DNA from: Rhodocyclaceae bacterium | GTDB lineage: Bacteria; Pseudomonadota; Gammaproteobacteria; Burkholderiales; Rhodocyclaceae | DNA: 64,000 bases | Reading direction: 5' to 3' | Assembly: GCA_006218025.1 (NCBI GenBank) | Contig: VBWA01000001.1 | Location: 124,001-188,000, forward strand | Shown here: piece by piece, positions 40,606 through 50,139 of the stretch | Numbering within the stretch: the stretch's first letter is position 1 | Layout of the letters: each line of letters starts with the position of its first letter | The notes under the pieces: generated by a model | Told to the model about the DNA's origin: nothing | What the model saw: the letters and a program-made list of their open reading frames with translations, nothing else | Database searches by the model: none | Position numbers and translations under genes: made by a program

Positions 40606-41250
40606 CTACTCCTTCTGCTTGATGACGGTGCCCTGCACTCCATTCTGGGAAAGCAGGTTGCGCGCGCGGTTCATTTCCTCTGGGTCGCGGAAGGGCCCGA
40701 CGCGGACGCGATGCATGGTGCCCTTCTCGGGAATGCTGACTTCCTGCACGCTGGCTTCGAGGCCGGTGAGCGCGAGCTTGGCCTTGAGGTTGTCGGCATC
40801 GGCCGCTTTCTGGAATGCACCCACCTGGAGGAAGAAAACTTCACTCGGCGCCGGCCTGGCTTCGACAGCAGGCGCCACGGACACCGCCGGAGCCGGCGCG
40901 GCGGCGCCGGGTACGGCCGGCTGCTTGCCTTCGAGAATGTTGTAGAACTCGAAACGCTGCTTGTCAGCCGCCTTGTCGCCGGGTTTGCCCGGCAGCGGGG
41001 TCGGCGTCTGGACTCCGCTCGCGCCGTTGGCGGCCTTGTCCTTCTCGGCCTTGGGTGCGCCTTCGTACTTGTTCTGGAAGGGCAACGGAGACTTGTTGAG
41101 ATACCAGACCACGCCGAAGGCGATTGAAACGCCGATGACGAGGCCGATGAAAATGCCGAGCAGCGTGCCGCCGCTGCTCTTCTTCTGCGGCGTCCGGGTG
41201 TTTGTCGCCGTGCGCGCGCCCTCGCCACCTGTCCTGTCGAATTTGCTCAT
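40606..41250 (-). CDS. SPOR-domain membrane protein
   Basis: A 214-residue FtsN-like protein. A short basic cytoplasmic N terminus is followed by one membrane helix (TLLGIFIGLVIGVSIAFGVV, about 31-50), a Pro/Ala/Lys-rich linker and a C-terminal SPOR domain (about 140-214; FLQVGAFQKAADADNLKAKL, RVRVGPFRDPEEMNRARNLL). SPOR domains bind denuded peptidoglycan at the division septum. It follows argS and precedes dsbA. The start at 41250 has the common MSKFDRTGGE-like beginning. Confidence 0.92.
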   Translation of the reverse strand: MSKFDRTGGEGARTATNTRTPQKKSSGGTLLGIFIGLVIGVSIAFGVVWYLNKSPLPFQNKYEGAPKAEKDKAANGASGVQTPTPLPGKPGDKAADKQRFEFYNILEGKQPAVPGAAAPAPAVSVAPAVEARPAPSEVFFLQVGAFQKAADADNLKAKLALTGLEASVQEVSIPEKGTMHRVRVGPFRDPEEMNRARNLLSQNGVQGTVIKQKE

Positions 41251-41355
41251 ACCGTTCCTAGTCGATTTCATTTGAGACGCGAAGACAAGCCGAAGACAGT
41301 GCTGTAGCACGGCAAGGCGCCGTCGACAATGTATCGACTTGAAAGCGGCTTGGAA

Positions 41356-43122
41356 TCACATGCTCACCGGTTGCGAAACCCCTAGCAGGGAAAGACCGTT
41401 CTGCAACACCTGCCGCGTTGCCAGGGCCAGCGCCAGGCGCGCCTCGCGGGTCGCCTGATCGTCGACCAGCACGCGTTCGGCGTTGTACCAGCCGTGAAAA
41501 TCGCCGGCCAGATCCTTGAGGTAAAAGGCCAGCGCATGCGGCGCATAGTCGCGCGCCGCCACCTGAATCAGTTCGGGGAACTCGGCCAGCCGCGCGCACA
41601 GGGCGTATTCGCGCTCATGCTGCAGCGGCGCCAGATCGGTCGCGCCGAGCGCTGCCGCATCGCCGTCCCACTGTGCCAGCACCGAACAGATCCGGGCGTG
41701 GGCGTACTGCACGTAGTACACCGGATTGTCGTTGCTCTCCGACTTGGCCAGGTCGAGATCGAAATCCAGCGCCTGATCGCATTTGCGCAGCATGTAGAAA
41801 AAGCGGCAGGCGTCGTTGCCGACTTCCTCGCGCAACTGGCGCAGCGTCACATACTCGCCGGAGCGGGTGGACATCGACGCCTTCTGGCCGTCGCGGAACA
41901 GGCTGACGAACTGCACCAGCGTCACGTCGAGCCGGTCGGCATTCGCCCCGGAAGCGGCGAGAGCGCCCTTCACACGCGGGATGTAGCCGTGATGGTCGGC
42001 GCCCCAGACGTCGATGACCTTGTCGAAGCCGCGCTCGAACTTGTTCAGGTGATAGGCGATGTCCGATGCGAAATAAGTGTAGATGCCGTTGTCGCGCTGG
42101 ACGACGCGGTCCTTCTCGTCGCCGAAGGCCGTCGAGCTGAACCACTTGGCGCCATCCTGCAGGTAGATGTGGCCGGATTTTTCCAGCGTCGCCACGGCCC
42201 GCTCCACCATACCCGTTTCGTAGAGGCTGCGCTCGGAGAACCAGACGTCGAAATGCACGCCGAATTCTTCGAGGTCGGCGCGGCAATCGGTCAGCTGCTC
42301 GTTCAGCACGTGGCCGTGAATGTAGGCCCAGTCTTCGCCGAGCAGGTCCTTGCCGGCGAGAATCAGGCCGTCGAGTTTGGCCTCGATGTCTTCGGTCTCG
42401 GGCAGACAGGCGAGCACGGCTTCGGCCGGATGCACATAGCGATCGCCATGGGCGGCCCTCACCTGCTCCGCCATCTCGCGCACGTAGCCGCCCTGGTAAC
42501 CGTTGGCCGGAAAGGGCACGGGTTCGTCGAACAGTTCCAGATAGCGCAACCACGCGGACACGGCAAGGATGTCCATCTGCCGCCCGGCGTCATTGACGTA
42601 GTATTCGCGCGTCACATCAAAGCCGGCGAAAGCCAGCAGCGAGGCCAGGCTCGCACCGTAGGCCGCACCCCGCCCATGGCCGACATGCAGCGGGCCGGTG
42701 GGATTGGCGGACACAAACTCGACCTGCAGGCGCTGCGCCGCCTTGCCGTTCCGCGGCGCGCCGCGGCCGAAGCCATGCCCGGCCGCCAGCACGGCCGCCA
42801 CCACGGCGGTCCTGGCCGCGGGTGTCAGGGTGAAGTTGATGAAGCCGGCGCCGGCAATTTCCACTTTCGCCACGGCCGCCGATGCCGGCAGTTCGCGCAC
42901 CAGGCGCTCGGCGATCTGGCGCGGATTGGTCTTCAGCTCGCGCGCCAGCTGCATCGCAAGATTGCTGGCGAAATCGCCGTGGCTGGCCTGCTTGGGACGC
43001 TCGAGGATGATTTCGACCAGACCCTGTCCGGGGGCCACGCTGGCCAGCGCAGTGCGCAGCAGGCTGGCGAGATGCTGACGGGCGTCGAAGGAAATGCGGG
43101 CAGATGAGCTGGATGCAGCCAT
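41356..43122 (-). CDS. argS: Arginyl-tRNA synthetase
   Basis: A 588-residue class I synthetase charging tRNA-Arg. The HIGH motif appears as [18 protein letters not shown]; the KMSKS-equivalent region is [17 protein letters not shown]. The N-terminal Add-1 domain (about 1-110) and the C-terminal DALR anticodon domain ([19 protein letters not shown]...) are complete. It is the first gene of the minus-strand run argS-SPOR-dsbA-SDR and is divergent from ubiB with 72 bases between starts. Confidence 0.97.
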   Translation of the reverse strand: MAASSSSARISFDARQHLASLLRTALASVAPGQGLVEIILERPKQASHGDFASNLAMQLARELKTNPRQIAERLVRELPASAAVAKVEIAGAGFINFTLTPAARTAVVAAVLAAGHGFGRGAPRNGKAAQRLQVEFVSANPTGPLHVGHGRGAAYGASLASLLAFAGFDVTREYYVNDAGRQMDILAVSAWLRYLELFDEPVPFPANGYQGGYVREMAEQVRAAHGDRYVHPAEAVLACLPETEDIEAKLDGLILAGKDLLGEDWAYIHGHVLNEQLTDCRADLEEFGVHFDVWFSERSLYETGMVERAVATLEKSGHIYLQDGAKWFSSTAFGDEKDRVVQRDNGIYTYFASDIAYHLNKFERGFDKVIDVWGADHHGYIPRVKGALAASGANADRLDVTLVQFVSLFRDGQKASMSTRSGEYVTLRQLREEVGNDACRFFYMLRKCDQALDFDLDLAKSESNDNPVYYVQYAHARICSVLAQWDGDAAALGATDLAPLQHEREYALCARLAEFPELIQVAARDYAPHALAFYLKDLAGDFHGWYNAERVLVDDQATREARLALALATRQVLQNGLSLLGVSQPVSM

Positions 43123-43194
43123 ATCAAGAGTATGCAGGGTGTTTCCGTAGGCCGTGAATTATACTTCCCGTTTCTTGTCGGCCCCACCCTTCCC

Positions 43195-44733
43195 GTGCGC
43201 ATCTTCCGCCTCATCCGTATCGCCCGCGTTGCCTACCTCTACGGGCTCGACGATCTGATCCTCGACCACGAGCTCGAGCCCGGCTTCTGGGCGCGTACTC
43301 TCAAGGCGGTGCAGCGCCTTATGTTCTGGCGCGATCTCTCGGCGCCGCGGGCCGTGCGCCTGCGCCAGGCGCTGGAAGCCCTCGGGCCCATTTTCGTCAA
43401 GTTCGGCCAGCTGCTGTCGACGCGGCGCGACCTGCTGCCGCTGGACATCGCCGACGAACTGGCGAAGCTGCAGGACCGGGTGCCGCCATTTTCCTCGGAG
43501 CTGGCCATCGCCGAACTGGAAAAGGCCTACGGCCGGACGGTGGACCAGGTCTTCGCCAAATTCGACCGCGAACCGGTGGCCTCGGCCTCGGTGGCGCAGG
43601 TGCATTTCGCGGTGCTCCCGGACGGCCGCGAAGTCGCCGTCAAGATCCTGCGCCCCGGCATCCAGCCCGTGATCGAACACGACATCGCCCTGCTGCAGGT
43701 CGCCGCCAGCCTGCTGGAAACGCTCTGGGCCGACGGCCGGCGGCTCAAGCCGCGCGAAGTGGTGGGCGAGTTCGACAAGTACCTGCACTACGAGCTGGAC
43801 CTGATGCGCGAGGCGGCCAACTGTTCGCAACTGCGGCGCAACTTCGAGGGTTCCGACCTGCTGATCCTGCCTGAGGTGCATTGGGACTGGTGCACGCAAA
43901 GCGTGATGGTGATGGAGCGCATGCACGGCACGACGATTTCGCAGATCGACGTGCTGCGCGAGAAAGGCGTCGACATTCCGCGCCTGGCACGTGCCGGCGT
44001 CGAAATCTTCTTCACCCAGGTATTCCGCGACGGCTTCTTCCACGCCGACATGCATCCCGGCAACATCTTCGTCGCCACCGAGGGGCCGCGCAAGGGCAGC
44101 TACATCGCGCTCGATTTCGGCATCGTCGGCACCTTGTCGGATAGCGACAAGAATTACCTGGCGCAGAATTTCCTCGCCTTCTTCAAGCGCGACTACAAGC
44201 GCGTCGCCGAGGTGCACATCGAATCCGGCTGGGCGCCCAAGGAAACGCGCGTCGATGAGTTCGAGGCCGCGATCCGTTCCGTCTGCGAACCCTTCTTCGA
44301 CCGGCCGCTCAAGGACATTTCCCTCGGCCGCGTTCTGCTGCGCCTGTTCCAGACCTCGCGCCAGTTCAACGTGGAAATCCAGCCGCAACTGGTGCTGCTG
44401 CAAAAAACCCTGCTCAACGTCGAGGGCCTCGGCCGCGAACTCGATCCCGAACTCGATCTGTGGAAGACGGCCCTGCCCTATCTGGAACGCTGGATGAGCG
44501 AACAGCTGGGCTGGCTGGCGCTGGAGAACAACATCAAGCGCGAGGCCGCGAACTGGGCCAAGCTGCTGCCGACCTTGCCGCGGCTGGTGCATCAGGCGCT
44601 GGTAGCCACCGCGACGCCCGCGCCCAACCTCGAACTGGAGAGCCTTGCCGCGGAAATACGCAGCATGAGGCAGTTGCTTTGGGTGGCGTTTGCGGTCGCT
44701 GCCTTTGCGCTGGGCTTCGCGATTCTGCAATAA
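43195..44733 (+). CDS. ubiB: Ubiquinone biosynthesis kinase-like protein UbiB
   Basis: A 512-residue atypical kinase/ATPase of the UbiB/ADCK family needed for ubiquinone synthesis. The diagnostic KxGQ motif is in [19 protein letters not shown]; the Ala-rich nucleotide loop [10 protein letters not shown], the [10 protein letters not shown] catalytic block and ALDFGIVG follow. Two C-terminal membrane segments end the protein ([18 protein letters not shown]). The start is GTG at 43195, which gives the usual beginning [18 protein letters not shown]; codons further upstream overlap the argS promoter region. Confidence 0.95.
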   Translation: MRIFRLIRIARVAYLYGLDDLILDHELEPGFWARTLKAVQRLMFWRDLSAPRAVRLRQALEALGPIFVKFGQLLSTRRDLLPLDIADELAKLQDRVPPFSSELAIAELEKAYGRTVDQVFAKFDREPVASASVAQVHFAVLPDGREVAVKILRPGIQPVIEHDIALLQVAASLLETLWADGRRLKPREVVGEFDKYLHYELDLMREAANCSQLRRNFEGSDLLILPEVHWDWCTQSVMVMERMHGTTISQIDVLREKGVDIPRLARAGVEIFFTQVFRDGFFHADMHPGNIFVATEGPRKGSYIALDFGIVGTLSDSDKNYLAQNFLAFFKRDYKRVAEVHIESGWAPKETRVDEFEAAIRSVCEPFFDRPLKDISLGRVLLRLFQTSRQFNVEIQPQLVLLQKTLLNVEGLGRELDPELDLWKTALPYLERWMSEQLGWLALENNIKREAANWAKLLPTLPRLVHQALVATATPAPNLELESLAAEIRSMRQLLWVAFAVAAFALGFAILQ

Positions 44734-44744
44734 GGAGGATTCGA

Positions 44745-46241
44745 ATGCTGGTCTGGTTCGTCGTGCTCTATCTGATGGTGTCGGTCGGCATCGGATTGTT
44801 TGCAGCAACGCGCGTCCATAACGCCAGGGATTTCGCCGTTGCCGGCCGCAGCCTGCCGCTGCCGGTCGTCACCGCCACGGTGTTCGCCACCTGGTTCGGC
44901 GCCGAAGCCGTGTTCGGCGTCTCGGCCACCTTCGTCAAGGACGGCCTCACCGGCGTCGTCGCCGACCCCTTCGGTTCATCGATGTGCCTGATCATCGCCG
45001 GCGTCGTCTTCTCGCGCTATCTCTACAAGCTCAACATCATCACCCTGGGCGACTTCTACCGCATGCGCTACAACCGCACCGTGGAGGTGGTCACCACGGT
45101 CTGCATCGTGCTCTCCTACCTGGGCTGGGTGGCGGCGCAGATCAAGGCGCTGGGGCTGATTTTCTTCGTCGTCACCGACGGCGCCGTCTCGCAGAACGCC
45201 GGCATGATCCTCGGCGCGGCCATCGTGCTGACGTACACGGTGTTCGGCGGCATGTTCTCGGTGGCGATCCTCGATTTCGTGCAGATGGCCGTGTCGATGG
45301 GCGGCCTGCTGTTCATCGCCTGGACCGTCAGCGGCAAAGTCGGCGGTGGCGCCACGGCGATCATCGACCACGCGCGTGCCGCGGGCAAGCTGGATTTCTT
45401 TCCGGCTCCCGACCCCTGGCTGTGGCTCACCTTCCTCGGCACCTGGATGACCATGATGCTCGGCTCGATTCCGCAACAGGACGTGTTCCAGCGCATCACC
45501 TCGGCGAAGACCGCCAACATCGCGCTGTGGGGCTCGATCCTCGGCGCCTCGATCTATTTCTGCTTCACCTTCGTGCCGATGTTCATCGCCTACTCGGCGA
45601 CCCTGATCGACCCGGCGCTGTTCAACGACCTGCTGGCGAAAGATACGCAACTGGTGCTGCCCACGCTGGTGCTGCAGCACACGCCGCTGTTCGCCCAGGT
45701 GCTGTTCTTCGGCGCGGTGCTGTCGGCCATCATGAGCTGCTCCTCGGCCACCTTGCTGGCGCCCTCGGTCACCTTCGCCGAGAACGTGATCCGCGGCTTC
45801 TATCCCGGCATGGGCGACCACCAGTTCCTGCGCGTCATGCGCGGCTGCCTGGTGGTATTCACCTGCATCGTGCTCGGCTTCGCGCTGAAGTCGGAGGCCT
45901 CGATTTTCAAGATGGTCGAGAACGCCTACAAGGTGACCCTGGCCGGCGCCTTCGTGCCGCTGGCCGCCGGCATCTTCTGGCGCCGCGCGACGACCCAGGG
46001 CGCGCTGGCCGCGACCTTCGGCGGACTCGTCTCCTGGGTTCTGATCGAGGTGCTGATCGGCGAGGCCAGCCCGGTGCCGCCGCAACTGATCGGGCTCGGT
46101 GTCTCGATTTTCGGCATGGTCGCCGGCTCGCTGCTGCCGCAATGGGTCGGCCACCGGCTGCCCGGACATGACCCGCACGCGATACTGCACCACCATGCCG
46201 CCGCGCAGACCCACCATGCCGAGCCGGAACACAAGCATTGA
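44745..46241 (+). CDS. Sodium:solute symporter family protein
   Basis: A 498-residue SSS-family transporter with about thirteen membrane segments. FAVAGRSLPLPVVTATVFATW is the usual segment 1-2 region, TYTVFGGMFSVAILDFVQM matches segment 6, and GAVLSAIMSCSSATLLAPSV is the conserved segment 9 block with the sodium-site Ser residues. The cytosolic tail is His-rich (DPHAILHHHAAAQTHHAEPEHKH, listed by its ends only), which could bind metal. AAGGAGG precedes the start, 11 bases after ubiB. The solute is unknown. Confidence 0.92.
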   Translation: MLVWFVVLYLMVSVGIGLFAATRVHNARDFAVAGRSLPLPVVTATVFATWFGAEAVFGVSATFVKDGLTGVVADPFGSSMCLIIAGVVFSRYLYKLNIITLGDFYRMRYNRTVEVVTTVCIVLSYLGWVAAQIKALGLIFFVVTDGAVSQNAGMILGAAIVLTYTVFGGMFSVAILDFVQMAVSMGGLLFIAWTVSGKVGGGATAIIDHARAAGKLDFFPAPDPWLWLTFLGTWMTMMLGSIPQQDVFQRITSAKTANIALWGSILGASIYFCFTFVPMFIAYSATLIDPALFNDLLAKDTQLVLPTLVLQHTPLFAQVLFFGAVLSAIMSCSSATLLAPSVTFAENVIRGFYPGMGDHQFLRVMRGCLVVFTCIVLGFALKSEASIFKMVENAYKVTLAGAFVPLAAGIFWRRATTQGALAATFGGLVSWVLIEVLIGEASPVPPQLIGLGVSIFGMVAGSLLPQWVGHRLPGHDPHAILHHHAAAQTHHAEPEHKH

Positions 46242-46265
46242 TGAACAGCCTGGGCTGAGTCCGCC

Positions 46266-47381
46266 ATGGCAGAAAAGCAATCTCTCTACGAACTTCTCGG
46301 GCTGACCAGCAAGGCTTCGCCCGAAGATATTCAGGAGGCTTTCCAAAGCTACCGGCAGGCGCTGGAGCAGGAACCTCACGGCGAGGACCGCCGCAACCGG
46401 CTCGCAGTCCTGCAGCATGCCCGCGACGTACTGAGCGATCGGCGGCAGCGAGCGGGTTATGACCGCCGCACCCGCGACCGGCGGCACGCGGCGGTGCAGA
46501 CGCCCCCGCCGGCGCGCTCGCTGCGCCCGCTGCTCGCGCTGCTGCTGATTGCCGCGGCGTATCCGGCCTGGCTCTACCTCGCCGCGGAAAAGCCCGTACC
46601 GCGCGTACAGGCGCGACCGGCCAGTGCGCCGCCGGCGACGCCGCAAGCCGAGCCGCTGCCACGACTCGAGGATATCGACGCCTTGCTGGCAGCGGCGGCC
46701 GCGCACGCCACGCCGCCCGCGGCGCCGGCGAAGGCCCCGACCTCCACACAACCGGAACCGCAGAAGCAGCTCTTCGGCGGGCCCGATGCCGCCATCCTGG
46801 CAAAGTTCTCCGATTCGACCTATCTGATCATCGGCGCCGAGGGTCTCGGTACCGGCGTGGTGATCGAACGCGACAAGCTGCTGACCAACTGCCACGTCAT
46901 CGCCCCCAATGTGCTCAAGGGGCCGCTCCTGGCGATCAATCCGGCAACCCGGGAAAGGACGCGCATCACCGCCGCCGCATTCCTGGTCCGCGAAGACGCC
47001 TGCATGGTGCATGCCCCCGGTCTCAACGGCAAGCCGATCGCGATCGGCGATGCGAGGCAACTGGCGCGCGGGGCGCGCATCTTCAACATCGGTTTCGCCG
47101 ACGGCCGCCTGATGGCCTCGGCGGGAAACCTGCTGGGCGTCATCAACCGCGGCGGGCAGGACTATCTGGCGTCTTCCAATTACTGCGATCACGGCGTTTC
47201 GGGCGGCCCGCTGGTGGATGAAGAAGGCCGCCTGGTAGGCCTGACCTCAGGCGGTCCGGTGGATCGCAGCTTCTGTCTTTCCCTGACGGCGGAGACGGCG
47301 CGCACCGTGCTGACACAGACGCCGATCGCGATCGATGCCTTTCCGCCCAACTACCTGAGCAATCTGGCGCGGCGCTGGTAG
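46266..47381 (+). CDS. J-like domain - membrane segment - trypsin-like protease fusion
   Basis: A 371-residue protein with an unusual layout. Residues 1-68 resemble a J-domain (SLYELLGLTSKASPEDIQEAF ... LSDRRQRAGYDRR) but lack the HPD motif. A membrane helix (about 86-106) and a Pro/Ala linker follow. Residues about 170-371 form a trypsin-like serine protease domain with H210 (LTNCHVIA), D245 (REDACMVHA) and S312 (HGVSGGPLVDEEG). The protease half should lie in the periplasm and the J-like half in the cytosol. Substrates are unknown. The gene follows the symporter by 24 bases. Confidence 0.82.
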   Translation: MAEKQSLYELLGLTSKASPEDIQEAFQSYRQALEQEPHGEDRRNRLAVLQHARDVLSDRRQRAGYDRRTRDRRHAAVQTPPPARSLRPLLALLLIAAAYPAWLYLAAEKPVPRVQARPASAPPATPQAEPLPRLEDIDALLAAAAAHATPPAAPAKAPTSTQPEPQKQLFGGPDAAILAKFSDSTYLIIGAEGLGTGVVIERDKLLTNCHVIAPNVLKGPLLAINPATRERTRITAAAFLVREDACMVHAPGLNGKPIAIGDARQLARGARIFNIGFADGRLMASAGNLLGVINRGGQDYLASSNYCDHGVSGGPLVDEEGRLVGLTSGGPVDRSFCLSLTAETARTVLTQTPIAIDAFPPNYLSNLARRW

Positions 47382-47436
47382 TCCCGTCCGGCGCAGCCCT
47401 TGTCCCGCCGCGGCGAAGGCGGCAGAATCGCAGGCT

Positions 47437-48507
47437 GTGGCAAACGGCACACGCACCCATCTGACCCTCTACCTGACCAGCGGCTATCTGCTGCTGATCA
47501 TCTATGCGAGCCTGTATCCGATGGCGGGCTGGCGCGACAGCGGCAGCGCCCCGCTGGCCTTTCTCGGCGCGGCATGGCCGCGCTACTACACCGGCTTCGA
47601 TCTGGCGGCCAACATCGTCGCCTACCTGCCCTTCGGCTTCTTTTGCACGGCCGCATTGCGCCGCCGCCTCGCCCCGCTCAACGCATGGCTGGTCGCAGCC
47701 CTGCTCGGTGGCGGACTGAGCCTCGCCATGGAACTGCTGCAGAACTACCTGCCCAGCCGCGTGCCCTCCAATCTGGACCTGGCCTGCAATGCCGCAGGCG
47801 CCCTGCTGGGTGGCCTGATCGGTGTGCGTTGGGGTTCGCGCGCACTGGATGAAGGACGCCTCGCGCGCTGGCGCCGGCGAATCATGAGGCATGCGCATGG
47901 GACCGACATGGGCGTACTGTTGATCGCGGCCTGGTTGATAACCCAGTTGTCGCCCGAAACCCTGCTCTTCGGCAGCGGCAACCTGCGCCAGTTGCTCGAC
48001 CTGCCGCCGGTCCAGCCCTTCCTGGCGGAACGCTTTGTCAGTCTCGAAACCGCCATCGCCGCTTCCGGCCTGCTCGCCGCCGGCCTGATTGCCACGCTGC
48101 TGCTGCGCCGCCAGGCCCGCGTGCTCACCGGCGGCCTGTTGCTCGCCGCGGTACTGATCAAGACCCTGACCCATGCACTGCTGATCGGACCCGCATCGGC
48201 TCTGGCATGGGTCACGCCGGGCAATGGCGCCGGCATGGCCATCGGGCTGGTCTTGTGGTGGGCGGCCTCCTTCCTGGTCTTTCCGCTGCAACGCGCCGTG
48301 GCGGCGCTCGCGCTGCTGTTCGCCACTGTCATGGTGAATGTCGCACCGGAAAATCCCTATCTGCTCAACATGCTGCACATCTGGAATCCGGGCCAGTTCC
48401 TGAATTTCAACGGCCTCACGCGACTGATCTGTTCGCTGTGGCCCTTCCTCGCCCTGCCCTGGCTGATGATCTACCGTCCGGAAAGACACGATGCACTCCA
48501 TTACTGA
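47437..48507 (+). CDS. VanZ family membrane protein
   Basis: A 356-residue polytopic membrane protein. The N-terminal half is a VanZ-like domain: YLLLIIYASLYPMAGW, FDLAANIVAYLPFGFF, MELLQNYLPSRVPSNLDLACNAAG, the last being the family hallmark. The C-terminal half adds five or six further membrane segments. VanZ confers low-level teicoplanin resistance in enterococci, but most bacterial VanZ-like proteins have no known role. GTG start at 47437. The 3' end overlaps the MazG-like gene by 17 bases. Confidence 0.88.
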   Translation: MANGTRTHLTLYLTSGYLLLIIYASLYPMAGWRDSGSAPLAFLGAAWPRYYTGFDLAANIVAYLPFGFFCTAALRRRLAPLNAWLVAALLGGGLSLAMELLQNYLPSRVPSNLDLACNAAGALLGGLIGVRWGSRALDEGRLARWRRRIMRHAHGTDMGVLLIAAWLITQLSPETLLFGSGNLRQLLDLPPVQPFLAERFVSLETAIAASGLLAAGLIATLLLRRQARVLTGGLLLAAVLIKTLTHALLIGPASALAWVTPGNGAGMAIGLVLWWAASFLVFPLQRAVAALALLFATVMVNVAPENPYLLNMLHIWNPGQFLNFNGLTRLICSLWPFLALPWLMIYRPERHDALHY

Positions 48508-48826
48508 CCTTGCCACCCTGCGCGATGCGCTGCGGTCCTTCTGCGCCGCACGCGACTGGCATCGCTTCCATACGCCGAAGAATCTCGTCATGGCGCTCAG
48601 CGTCGAAGCGGCCGAACTGGTCGAGCATTTCCAGTGGGCGACGCCCGAGGAAAGCCTCAGTCTCGCGCCGGAGAAACGCGCCGAGGTCGCCGATGAAATC
48701 GCCGATGTGCTGATCTATCTGACCGAACTCGCCGACGTGCTCGGCATCGACCCGATCGCCGCGGCGCGCGAGAAAATCGTCAAGAACGCGGTCAAATATC
48801 CCGCACCTCAATCACGCGGCAAGTGA
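48491..48826 (+). CDS. MazG-like nucleotide pyrophosphohydrolase
   Basis: A 111-residue single-domain all-alpha NTP pyrophosphatase of the MazG/RS21-C6 type. It has ALSVEAAELVEHFQW with the metal-binding Glu pair, and AEVADEIADVLIYLTELADVLG with the E-x-x-D pair. K and R residues of the C terminus (REKIVKNAVKYP) complete the family pattern. It probably removes aberrant or modified dNTPs. The start lies inside the last codons of the VanZ gene. Confidence 0.92.
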   Translation: MHSITDLATLRDALRSFCAARDWHRFHTPKNLVMALSVEAAELVEHFQWATPEESLSLAPEKRAEVADEIADVLIYLTELADVLGIDPIAAAREKIVKNAVKYPAPQSRGK

Positions 48827-48840
48827 AAGGAAGATAGAGG

Positions 48841-49641
48841 ATGCGCGGTCACGCCAAGATCAGCAAACTGAACGTGCGTGGATGGGTGTCGGATTGCGAC
48901 GAGCCGGGCCGCCGCCTGACGGTCACCTGTAGCGTGGATGATCAATGGCGAGGCACCGTCGACGCGAACGAACTCCGACCGGACGTCCAATCGGCGGGCT
49001 TCGGTGACGGGTTCTGCGGTTTTTCGTTCGCCATCCCGACGATATTCGGTGATGGTCGCGTTCACACCGTCGGCCTGGAATTGGCCGGCCACCGATCTTT
49101 CCAGTTCCCCGGATTTCCGCTGGCGACCGTGTTTCAAGTTCCAGATGCAAGGATCGCCGTCGGCGCGACCAGCGATGCTCCGGCTTTCGCCGCCTTCTGG
49201 CAGGCTCACTTGCGCCACGATGCCACCTCGCTGCCCGCCGATGAAAGAAAAACCCTGGTAGCGCAATACGTGGCCGCCCTTTCTCCCGCGACTGGTCATC
49301 TTGTCCTTCTGGCCTGGGTTCACGCGCAGGTTGTCGGCTATTGCCTGTTGGAGAGAAAGGCATATGGTGCGTACCGGCATGCCGCCGTGTTGCGCATGGC
49401 TATCCTCAAGCCCTTTCGCCGGCACCAACTTGGATCGCGACTTGTCAAGGCGGCGATAGAGCATGCGCGCCAGTCGGGAATACGCCGGCTAGAGCTAACC
49501 GTAATCGCCCAGAATCTTCCGGCGAGACAGTTGTATGACAAACATGGATTCCAGCTCGAAGGCACGCTTCGGGAAAACCATTTCAACGGGGCGGGATTCT
49601 CCGACGAACTGATGATGTCCCGATTGGAAACCGCGCAATAG
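48841..49641 (+). CDS. GNAT acetyltransferase with N-terminal beta domain
   Basis: A 266-residue protein in two parts. Residues about 1-95 resemble a beta-rich accessory domain (VRGWVSDCDEPGRRLTVTC, VDANELRPDVQSAGFGDG-FCGFSFAIP) that I know from surface-polysaccharide enzymes, where it is appended to transferase domains. Residues about 105-265 form a GNAT domain (LVAQYVAALS, acetyl-CoA loop ILKPFRRHQLGSRLVKAAIE, LPARQLYDKHGFQLEG). The combination suggests N- or O-acetylation of a sugar or surface component; this is inference. It follows the MazG-like gene by 14 bases. Confidence 0.8.
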   Translation: MRGHAKISKLNVRGWVSDCDEPGRRLTVTCSVDDQWRGTVDANELRPDVQSAGFGDGFCGFSFAIPTIFGDGRVHTVGLELAGHRSFQFPGFPLATVFQVPDARIAVGATSDAPAFAAFWQAHLRHDATSLPADERKTLVAQYVAALSPATGHLVLLAWVHAQVVGYCLLERKAYGAYRHAAVLRMAILKPFRRHQLGSRLVKAAIEHARQSGIRRLELTVIAQNLPARQLYDKHGFQLEGTLRENHFNGAGFSDELMMSRLETAQ

Positions 49642-49693
49642 ATCCAGAATGGCTTGGTATCACCGGCAGACGACCGGGAGTGCGGGCCAATTA

Positions 49694-49720
49694 GTATTGC
49701 CACGACCAACATGGCAATAC
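49694..49720. repeat. 9-bp inverted repeat in the 49642-49824 gap
   Basis: Perfect 9-base arms GTATTGCCA / TGGCAATAC with a 9-base loop. There is no T-run, so it is not a simple terminator; it could be an operator for the ferredoxin-like gene at 49825. The remainder of the gap shows nothing clear. Confidence 0.5.
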
Positions 49721-49824
49721 GCGCGATGCGGATCGGTACGAGAAGCCAATATCAAGACGGACGACCAAGGGCAGTAACATATCGGACTCTGCCCCGAACA
49801 TTTTCTTATCCCTGATCCTCGACC

Positions 49825-50136
49825 ATGAGCCATTTCAAGCACCACGTCTTCTTCTGCACCAACCAGCGCGCCACGGGCGAAGCCTGCTGCAACAACCACG
49901 GCGCCGGCGACATGCGCGCCTACGCCAAGGACAAGGTCAAGGCGCTCGGAAAGAAAGTGCCGGGCAATGTGCGCATCAATGCCGCCGGATGCCTCGATCG
50001 CTGCGAAGAGGGGCCGGTGATGGTGATCTACCCCGAGGCGGTCTGGTACACCTATGTGGACCAGGAAGACATCGACGAGATCATCGACCAGCACCTGGTT
50101 CATGGCCGGGTCGTCGAGCGCCTGAAGGTGGACTGA
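49825..50136 (+). CDS. Thioredoxin-like [2Fe-2S] ferredoxin
   Basis: A 103-residue thioredoxin-fold [2Fe-2S] protein. The four cluster ligands are C11 (HHVFFCTNQR), C21 or C22 (GEACCNN), C56 and C60 (AAGCLDRCEEGP), the usual pattern of the stand-alone NuoE-like ferredoxins. The ending GVWYTYVDQEDIDEI-like segment (VWYTYVDQEDIDEIIDQHL) is also typical. The role is electron transfer with an unknown partner. It is followed 3 bases later by an alpha/beta hydrolase gene. Confidence 0.93.
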   Translation: MSHFKHHVFFCTNQRATGEACCNNHGAGDMRAYAKDKVKALGKKVPGNVRINAAGCLDRCEEGPVMVIYPEAVWYTYVDQEDIDEIIDQHLVHGRVVERLKVD

Positions 50137-50139
50137 GTC

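Noticed and set aside
44976-47192. Long minus-strand frame opposite the symporter and J-domain/protease genes
   Set aside because: Low-complexity Arg/Ala/Gly/His/Asp content with no motif; both sense genes are convincing.
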